From: Chloroflexia bacterium
GTDB taxonomy: Bacteria > Chloroflexota > Chloroflexia > Thermobaculales > Thermobaculaceae
Length of the DNA: 6,802 bases
Assembly: GCA_013695265.1 (NCBI GenBank)
Contig: JACDAU010000131.1
Location: 1-6,802, forward strand
Direction of reading: 5' to 3'
Shown here in pieces: positions 1 to 4,731 of this stretch (position 1 is the stretch's first letter; every line of letters begins with the position of its first letter). The notes under the pieces are model-generated. The model was not told where the DNA came from. It searched no databases and saw only the letters and a list, made by a program, of their open reading frames with translations. The position numbers were made by a program, and so were the translations under genes.

Positions 1-615
1 CAGGTGTTGCGCGCGACCGTGCTCTGCTTCGGCGCAGCCGCACTCATCGGCCTTTACCTCGTCGTGGTTGGCGGTTGGCCGATCCTTCTCATCGGAGTGC
101 TCTCCATCCTCTCCGGGCTGGCGTATACGGGCGGGCCGTATCCCCTCGGGTACAACGGGCTGGGGGATGTCTTCGTGTTTGTGTTCTTTGGGCTCGTGGC
201 GGTGGTCGGTACGTACTTTCTGCACGCAGGCACGGTGGACGCCTTGGCGTGGTGGTCGGCGATCCCGGTGGGCCTGCTGGTCACCAACATCCTCGTTGTG
301 AACAACGTGCGCGACATCGCCACGGACCGGGCCGTCGGGAAGCGCACGCTTGCTACGCGGATCGGCCGCCGCGCCACGCGCGCACAGTACGTACTCTTTG
401 TCGTTGCCGCGTATCTCATCCCCACCGCGCTTTGGCTCGCGGATGTACTCTTCGCGTGGGCGTTGCTGCCCTGGCTGACCGTGCCGCTCGCTGTTCGCGC
501 CGCGCGCGGTGTACTGAGTCACGAAGACGGCCCCACGTTGAACAAGATGCTCAAGGCCACCGGTCGCCTGCACCTCTTGTACGGCGTGCTGTTTGCTGTA
601 AGCCTGTTGCTGTGA
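1..615 (+). CDS. menA: 1,4-dihydroxy-2-naphthoate polyprenyltransferase (MenA), 5'-truncated by window edge
   Basis: UbiA-superfamily membrane prenyltransferase. It attaches a polyprenyl chain to 1,4-dihydroxy-2-naphthoate, the membrane-bound step that yields demethylmenaquinone. The frame is open from base 1, so about the first 100 residues, including the first Asp-rich motif, lie outside the window; 204 residues are visible. The stretch YTGGPYPLGYNGLGDVFVF (bases 124-180) is typical of MenA. The second Asp-rich motif NNVRDIATD (301-327), followed by GKRTLATRIGR, would bind Mg-diphosphate. Several hydrophobic segments fit membrane helices, and the protein ends in a hydrophobic helix. The stop lies 32 bases before the CYTH gene, and menE follows that, which supports MenA over other UbiA relatives. 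The GTG at 4-6 is only an internal codon. Family assignment is strong; the quinone substrate is inferred from motif and context. Confidence 0.9.
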   Translation, partial: QVLRATVLCFGAAALIGLYLVVVGGWPILLIGVLSILSGLAYTGGPYPLGYNGLGDVFVFVFFGLVAVVGTYFLHAGTVDALAWWSAIPVGLLVTNILVVNNVRDIATDRAVGKRTLATRIGRRATRAQYVLFVVAAYLIPTALWLADVLFAWALLPWLTVPLAVRAARGVLSHEDGPTLNKMLKATGRLHLLYGVLFAVSLLL

Positions 616-635
616 GATCACGCGACGAAAGCAGT

Positions 636-640
636 GGGGA
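636..640 (+). promoter_or_regulatory. Ribosome binding site of the CYTH gene
   Basis: GGGGA lies 7 bases before the ATG at 648. It selects this start inside a reading frame that stays open far upstream, where it merely overlaps menA. Confidence 0.55.
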
Positions 641-647
641 CGGTGCG

Positions 648-1166
648 ATGAGAAACCTCGAGATCAAGACGCGCTACCCCGACCTCGACGCTGCCCGGCG
701 ACTGGCACGGGAACTGGGCGCGCGGGAGGCCGCGACGAGCCGCGATGTGGATACCTACTTTTGCGTGCCCGAGGGCAGGTTGAAGCTCCGGCAGGCCGAG
801 GGAGCAACACACGGCACACTGATCTTCTATCAAAGGCCGGACGCGCCAGAGAGCCGCCTTTCTGCGTATCACCTCTCCCATATCGCGGATGTGCCGTCGC
901 TGCGGTCGCTCTTGCACACCGCCCTCGGCGTGCTCGTCACGGTCACAAAGACCAGACAACTCTGGCTGTACGGCGCGACGCGCATCCACCTCGACCAGGT
1001 CGAGGGACTGGGCAACTTCGTTGAGCTGGAGACGGTGCTCTCTGGCCAAGCTGAAGCCGAGGCCCAAACCGAGCACGAGCATGTGAAACGTGGCCTTCGA
1101 TTACGCGAGCAGCAACCTGTGCCCGCGAGCTACAGCGACCTTCTTCTCCACGGCGATGCGCCATGA
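648..1166 (+). CDS. CYTH-domain protein (class IV adenylate cyclase / triphosphatase-like)
   Basis: A 172-residue soluble protein of the CYTH superfamily, whose members bind triphosphate substrates in a beta-barrel tunnel with divalent metal (class IV adenylate cyclase, thiamine triphosphatase, tripolyphosphatase). Visible features are the N-terminal NLEIKTRY (residues 3-10), the basic strand RLKLRQ (44-49), FYQRPD (60-65), TKTRQLW (100-106) and the acidic strand FVELETV (124-130). Together these supply the usual alternating Lys/Arg and Glu ligands. The canonical ExExK signature reads NxExK here, a form I recall from many bacterial class IV cyclase-like members. The length fits a stand-alone CYTH domain, with no CHAD domain. 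The ATG at 648 has a GGGGA ribosome site, and the stop overlaps the menE start as ATGA (1163-1166), so the two are probably translationally coupled. Substrate and product cannot be told from sequence; cyclase activity should not be assumed. Confidence 0.85.
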   Translation: MRNLEIKTRYPDLDAARRLARELGAREAATSRDVDTYFCVPEGRLKLRQAEGATHGTLIFYQRPDAPESRLSAYHLSHIADVPSLRSLLHTALGVLVTVTKTRQLWLYGATRIHLDQVEGLGNFVELETVLSGQAEAEAQTEHEHVKRGLRLREQQPVPASYSDLLLHGDAP

Positions 1167-2614
1167 GCAGCATTCAGGCGACTGACTGGCTTTCGCACCA
1201 AGCCCGCGCGACGCCGCATCGGACGGCCCTCGTGGCTGGTGATCTCCGCTGGTCCTGGGGGGAGTTGGACCGAAGGACGGGCGAGACCGCCGCGCAGCTT
1301 GCGGCTGTGGGTGTCCTGCCTGGTGCACGCGTAGGTTTGCTGCTCGCGAACGGCCCGGAGTTCGTGTTGCTCGTTCACGCGCTTATCCGACTGCGGGCGG
1401 TACTGGTGCCGCTGAACACGCGGCTGGGGGCAAGTGAGCTTCACTGGCCGGTGGAGGATTCGGGTCTCCGGCTGCTCGTGCATGACGAAGCGAACGCCGC
1501 ACGGGCGGTGGAGGTCGGCGATGCCACGGCGGTGACCACGGTGCCCGTCGGCGCACTGGATGCACAGGAGGGAGCGGAGCGCGCGATCATCGCCTCAGCG
1601 CCGATGGACCTCTCGGCGACACAAGGGATCGTATACACATCGGGTACAACGGGCAGGCCAAAGGGCGCGATCCTCACATACGGGAACCACTTCTGGAGCA
1701 CGACCGGCTCCGCCATAAACCTCGGCGTCCACCGGAACGACACGTGGCTTGCCGTGCTACCGTTCTATCACGTTGGGGGCCTCGCCATCCTGATGCGGAG
1801 CGCGATCTATGGCACACTTGTCGTGGTGCAAGCTCGCTTCGACCCCGCCGCCGTGAACGCCGCTATCGACAGTGGCGTGACGCTCGTCAGCGTCGTGGGC
1901 GCGATGCTGCGGCGGATGTTGGATGAGCGCGGCGGCAGGCCATTTCCCCCGAGCCTGCGCGCGGTGTTGCTCGGGGGTGGCCCGGCACCGCTGCCGCTGC
2001 TGGAAGAGTGCAAGGGGTTGGGCATGCCCGTGCTTCAGACATACGGCATGACGGAAACCGCCTCGCAGGCAGTCACGCTCGCGGCGGAGGACGCACTGCG
2101 CAAGCCCGGATCGGCGGGAAAGCCGCTGCTGCCGACTGAACTGCGCATTGAGGCAGGGGAGATACAGGTGCGTGGGTTGAACGTCTCGCCGGGGTACCAC
2201 AATCATCCGCCGGAGACGAGCCGCACACCGGACGGATGGCTCCGCACGGGCGACCTCGGGCGCATCGACGATGATGGATATCTCTATGTCCTCGACCGTC
2301 GGGACGATCTGATCGTTTCCGGCGGGGAGAACGTGAATCCTGCGGAAGTGGAGGCCGCCCTGCTGGCGCACCCGTCGGTGCTGGAGGCGGGCGTGACTGG
2401 CAGACCCGATGCTCAGTGGAGTGCCGTGCCGGTAGCGAGTGTGGTGCTTCGGTCCGATCACCGCGTCACTGCCGATGAGCTTCGCGTTTTCTGCCGGCAG
2501 CGGCTCGCAAGGTACAAGATCCCTGCCGAGATCGACTTCCTGCCCGAGTTGCCGCGCACCGGTTCGGGAAAGCTCCTGCGCCGCGTACTGCGCGACCGAT
2601 GGGCGGCGCGGTGA
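1163..2614 (+). CDS. menE: o-Succinylbenzoate-CoA ligase (MenE)
   Basis: Acyl-adenylating enzyme of the ANL superfamily, 483 residues, close to the usual MenE length. It converts o-succinylbenzoate, ATP and CoA to o-succinylbenzoyl-CoA, AMP and pyrophosphate in the cytosolic part of menaquinone synthesis. Motifs in order: phosphate-binding YTSGTTGRPKG (158-168), LPFYHVGGL (199-207), GGGPAPLP (271-278), TYGMTETAS (293-301), WLRTGDLG (359-366, with the ribose-binding Asp), the hinge region DRRDDLIVSGGEN (378-390), and the C-terminal LPRTGSGK whose Lys470 is the expected adenylation lysine. All key residues are present. The start overlaps the CYTH stop by 4 bases and has no clear Shine-Dalgarno of its own, consistent with translational coupling. 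Identification as MenE rather than another acyl-CoA ligase rests on its compact length, these motifs and the nearby menA. Confidence 0.9.
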   Translation: MSSIQATDWLSHQARATPHRTALVAGDLRWSWGELDRRTGETAAQLAAVGVLPGARVGLLLANGPEFVLLVHALIRLRAVLVPLNTRLGASELHWPVEDSGLRLLVHDEANAARAVEVGDATAVTTVPVGALDAQEGAERAIIASAPMDLSATQGIVYTSGTTGRPKGAILTYGNHFWSTTGSAINLGVHRNDTWLAVLPFYHVGGLAILMRSAIYGTLVVVQARFDPAAVNAAIDSGVTLVSVVGAMLRRMLDERGGRPFPPSLRAVLLGGGPAPLPLLEECKGLGMPVLQTYGMTETASQAVTLAAEDALRKPGSAGKPLLPTELRIEAGEIQVRGLNVSPGYHNHPPETSRTPDGWLRTGDLGRIDDDGYLYVLDRRDDLIVSGGENVNPAEVEAALLAHPSVLEAGVTGRPDAQWSAVPVASVVLRSDHRVTADELRVFCRQRLARYKIPAEIDFLPELPRTGSGKLLRRVLRDRWAAR

Positions 2615-2666
2615 ACCCACGCGGCCGCCTGTGTCTGACAGCATGACTGGTACCGTCGAGACGTTC

Positions 2667-2703
2667 CTGCCGAGCACCCCAGGGCGGGGGTCAGCCCAGG
2701 CAG
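2667..2703. terminator. Weak hairpin in the convergent junction, possible terminator
   Basis: The 106 bases between the ends of menE (+) and the VOC gene (-) contain a nested inverted repeat. The outer arms are CTGCC (2667-2671) and GGCAG (2699-2703); the inner arms are ACCCC (2676-2680) and GGGGT (2687-2691). On the plus side it is followed by CGCTTTATG, only a short T-rich tail. The placement suits a terminator, but the stems are short and the internal loops large. The rest of the junction shows nothing else. Confidence 0.25.
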
Positions 2704-2720
2704 CGCTTTATGTGCCGCTA

Positions 2721-3125
2721 TCAGCCCTCTGGCTGGGACAGCGCCTGCGCGATCTCCCAGATATTGCCGGCGGGATCGGTGAAGCTGGCAGTGCGTTGTC
2801 CCCATGCCCGGTTCATCGGGCCGTTAAGCAGCGTCACTCCGCGGGTGGTCAGTTCCGCGCATGCTGCGTCCGCATCATCCATCCAGATAGTGAGCTGGAA
2901 GCGCGATCCGGCCTCAGGGCTTGCGACAGCTCCGGGCGCGATAAGGTCGCGTGCCGCAGGAATCTTGAGCAGATTGATGATCGTGTTTCCGAAATCGAAT
3001 ACCGCAGAGTCCTCATCTTCAAAGACCAACTGCAGGCCGAAGACGTCCTGATAGAACGACTTCGAGCCCTGCAAGTCCTCGACGAACAGAGTAATAGCAC
3101 CGATGCTCTTCAGCCACGCATTCAC
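2721..3125 (-). CDS. VOC-family protein (glyoxalase / bleomycin-resistance / extradiol dioxygenase fold)
   Basis: A 134-residue single-domain protein of the vicinal oxygen chelate superfamily, probably a cytosolic homodimer. It shows the paired beta-alpha-beta-beta-beta pattern. The first module runs from GAITLFVEDLQGSKSFYQDV (9-28) through FGLQLVFEDEDSAVFDFG. The second runs from FQLTIWMDDADAACAELTTR (76-95) to the family hallmark FTDPAGNIWEIAQ (115-127), with Glu124 at the usual last metal-ligand position. The Thr at 12 sits where glyoxalases often carry His or Gln, so the metal site may be incomplete. The start is GTG at 3125, supported by AGAGG 7 bases upstream; no in-frame ATG lies nearby. 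GC is about 58% by hand count over 2761-3120, lower than its neighbours. Such proteins range from drug binding to small-molecule lyases; the substrate cannot be given. Confidence 0.88.
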   Translation of the reverse strand: MNAWLKSIGAITLFVEDLQGSKSFYQDVFGLQLVFEDEDSAVFDFGNTIINLLKIPAARDLIAPGAVASPEAGSRFQLTIWMDDADAACAELTTRGVTLLNGPMNRAWGQRTASFTDPAGNIWEIAQALSQPEG

Positions 3126-3132
3126 TTCCGTA

Positions 3133-3137
3133 CCTCT
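3133..3137 (-). promoter_or_regulatory. Ribosome binding site of the VOC gene
   Basis: AGAGG on the minus strand lies 7 bases upstream of the GTG at 3125. It is the main reason for choosing this non-ATG start. Confidence 0.6.
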
Positions 3138-3524
3138 TTCCGCTCAACACCGGCACCGGAGGCCCGGCTACTACGCTCCCTCCGAGTTGTCCGACAAGGA
3201 TCTGCAGTCGCCATTATGCTTGGCAACGCCTCTGCGACCAGCATCGCCGCGGAGGAACACGCCCACCCTTCCGCAGATCCATGGCCCGCCGTCCAGAATA
3301 CGTGGTTACCGCCTATCTCGCGCACCATTACCCCGTCGACTGAGATCAGAATCTGTGGCGGGTGCGACTCTACCTCGGCGAGCAGCTCCGGCTCCGTGTA
3401 CCTGCCCAGCGTTTCGGTGACCTTTAGGCCGAATACGGACTCCTCGAAGGCTCGGAATGATAGAGTCAGTAGCTTTCAGCCAGAGTTTATACGGCACAGT
3501 CGCTACGGTTGGGCCGGAGTCCGC

Positions 3525-3544
3525 TTGTTCCGGGAGCCGAACAA
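3525..3544. repeat. Short palindrome TTGTTC-N8-GAACAA
   Basis: Perfect 6-base inverted arms (3525-3530 and 3539-3544) around an 8-base GC-rich centre, just past the vWA stop on the minus strand. No T-run follows, so it is unlikely to be an intrinsic terminator. The size and symmetry would suit a dimeric regulator's operator, but a repeat this short can also occur by chance. Confidence 0.3.
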
Positions 3545-3555
3545 TGACCGAAGCA

Positions 3556-4731
3556 TTAATCACCGCGTGCGGTGACCACGTCGTTTCTGGCTGCCCACTG
3601 GGTCAGGTCCTGCTTCTGGATAGCGGCGGCCATGAGGTCAGGGAAGAGATCGGGTGAGCAGGCAAACGTCGGCACGCCGATGCCCGCGAGCGCGGCGGCG
3701 TTCGCGTGGTCATACGACGGCGCGCCCTGATCGGAGAGCGCAAGCAGACACACCAACTGGACCCCGCTACCCACGAGCGCCGCGGCGCGCTTGAGCATCT
3801 CCTGGGCGTTGCCCCCTTCGTATAGATCCGTGATCAGCACGAGAATGGTATCGGTGGGGCGCGCGATCAACCCCTGGCAGTATGCCAGTGCGCGGTTGAT
3901 ATCCGTTCCACCACCAAGTTGCGCTCCAAACAGCAGATCGACCGGGTCGTGCAGATCCTCCGTGAGATCGACAACCGCCGTGTCGAAGACCACCATGCGG
4001 GTGCTCACCGCGCGGATCGACGCGAGCACCGCGCCGAAGATGCCCGAGTACACGACGGAGGTGGCCATCGAGCCGCTCTGGTCCACGCAGAGCACGATGT
4101 CGCGCAAGCTCGATTGGCGCCGCCGGTGCCCGTGTCCAATCAGCCGCTCGGGTATGACCGTGCCCCGATCCGGCAGGTAGTGCTTGAGGTTTGCACGGAT
4201 GGTGCGGTCCCAGTTGATCTCGTGGGGACGCGGGCGATATGAGCGCGTTGCCCGGTTCAGGCTCCCGCGCACGCTCTCGACCATCCGATGCGCGATCTTG
4301 CGCTCCACTTCCTCGACAACGGTGCGCACCACCTGGCGGGCGGTTTCCTTTGTCCGTTCCGGTATGACGCGACTGAGCGTGAGCAGGTTCGCGACGAGCT
4401 GCACGTCCGGTTCGACCGTTTCTAGAAGTTCCGGCTCAAGGAGCATCTGCCGCAGGTTGAGCCGCTCAAAGGCATCCTGTTGCATCACCCGAACCGTGCT
4501 CGATGGGAAGTAGGTCCGAATGTCCCCGAGCCAGCGAGCAACTTGCGGAGAGGATGCTCCGAGGCTGCCCGGCCCCTTCTCCTCACCATACAGTGCATTA
4601 AGCACGCGGTCCATCGAGAGGTCTCCGCCGCTAAGATCGAGCGTCCCGAGGCTCTCGCCCGCCTCACTTCCAAACGCGAGCCGCCAACGCCGGAGCCGCT
4701 CCGCTTCCTGTGCAGTTGCCTCATCTATCAT
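3556..4731 (-). CDS. vWA (MIDAS) domain protein, YehP-like partner of DUF5682
   Basis: A 391-residue cytosolic protein. The N-terminal half is alpha-helical and family-specific: ERLRRWRLAFG (11-21), then ARWLGDIRTYFPSS (65-78), LLEPELLETVEPDV (97-110) and INWDRTIRANLKHYLP (172-187). The C-terminal von Willebrand A domain begins at about residue 211. The metal-ion site is complete: DQSGS (217-221), Thr276 in GGGTD, and Asp302 in ITDLYEGG. There is no signal peptide. In relatives this type sits with DUF5682, a MoxR-type AAA+ ATPase and a SWIM zinc-finger gene (E. coli YehP, YehM, YehL, YehQ). MoxR-vWA pairs generally act as chaperone-like remodelling complexes, so such a role is inferred here. 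I chose ATG 4731 because GGAG lies 9 bases upstream. A TTG at 4758 would add 9 residues but lacks a ribosome site. The gene overlaps the DUF5682 stop by 11 bases, indicating coupling. Confidence 0.9.
   Translation of the reverse strand: MIDEATAQEAERLRRWRLAFGSEAGESLGTLDLSGGDLSMDRVLNALYGEEKGPGSLGASSPQVARWLGDIRTYFPSSTVRVMQQDAFERLNLRQMLLEPELLETVEPDVQLVANLLTLSRVIPERTKETARQVVRTVVEEVERKIAHRMVESVRGSLNRATRSYRPRPHEINWDRTIRANLKHYLPDRGTVIPERLIGHGHRRRQSSLRDIVLCVDQSGSMATSVVYSGIFGAVLASIRAVSTRMVVFDTAVVDLTEDLHDPVDLLFGAQLGGGTDINRALAYCQGLIARPTDTILVLITDLYEGGNAQEMLKRAAALVGSGVQLVCLLALSDQGAPSYDHANAAALAGIGVPTFACSPDLFPDLMAAAIQKQDLTQWAARNDVVTARGD

Larger units (their letters stand above)
3122..3563 (-). pseudogene. 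Possible frameshifted hypothetical gene between vWA and VOC
   Basis: Not a recognised family. The 430 bases between the vWA and VOC genes hold no single convincing reading frame. One frame starts at GTG 3563, overlapping the vWA stop by 8 bases, and reads plausibly to IIPS near 3450. It then turns Arg/Gly-rich, as out-of-frame GC-rich DNA does, until 3306. A second frame, open from 3475 and stopping at 3122-3124, reads FEESVFGLKVTETLG from 3448, then ILISVDGV and EIGGNHVFW, which look like real protein. Skipping one base (3449) joins them into 146 residues. The composite would stop within the GTGA of the VOC start, as a coupled gene would. Without the shift, the first ATG in the second frame is at 3328, giving only 68 residues. 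The last 30 or so residues are Arg/Ser-rich and less convincing. A TATAAA on the minus strand (3486-3491) could be a -10 box, but no matching -35 is visible. Alternatives are a sequencing error in an intact gene, or non-coding DNA. Confidence 0.4.

Noticed and set aside
75..647. Upstream extension of the CYTH reading frame into menA
   Set aside because: The frame is open but overlaps menA out of phase and translates to Arg/His-rich sequence. The ATG at 648 with its GGGGA site starts the CYTH homology directly.
1757..2677. Minus-strand open frame of 306 codons opposite menE
   Set aside because: It is antisense to a complete MenE with all its motifs. It has no family features, and its His/Arg/Gln-rich composition is typical of a shadow frame.
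3122..3328. A stand-alone 68-residue gene starting at ATG 3328
   Set aside because: The coding-like sequence of this frame already begins about 120 bases upstream of that ATG, and no ribosome site was noted before it. It looks like the tail of a larger broken gene.
3440..3460. Programmed ribosomal frameshifting at the join of the two frames
   Set aside because: No prfB-like CTTTGA, slippery heptamer or upstream Shine-Dalgarno-like stimulator is visible, so recoding is less likely than mutation or sequence error.
2439..3575. A long plus-strand open frame (378 codons) running across the end of menE, the VOC gene and the gap
   Set aside because: It lies antisense to the well-supported VOC gene and in another frame of menE. 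Its translation is rich in Arg, Ser and Cys with no recognisable motif, as expected for a shadow frame in GC-rich DNA.
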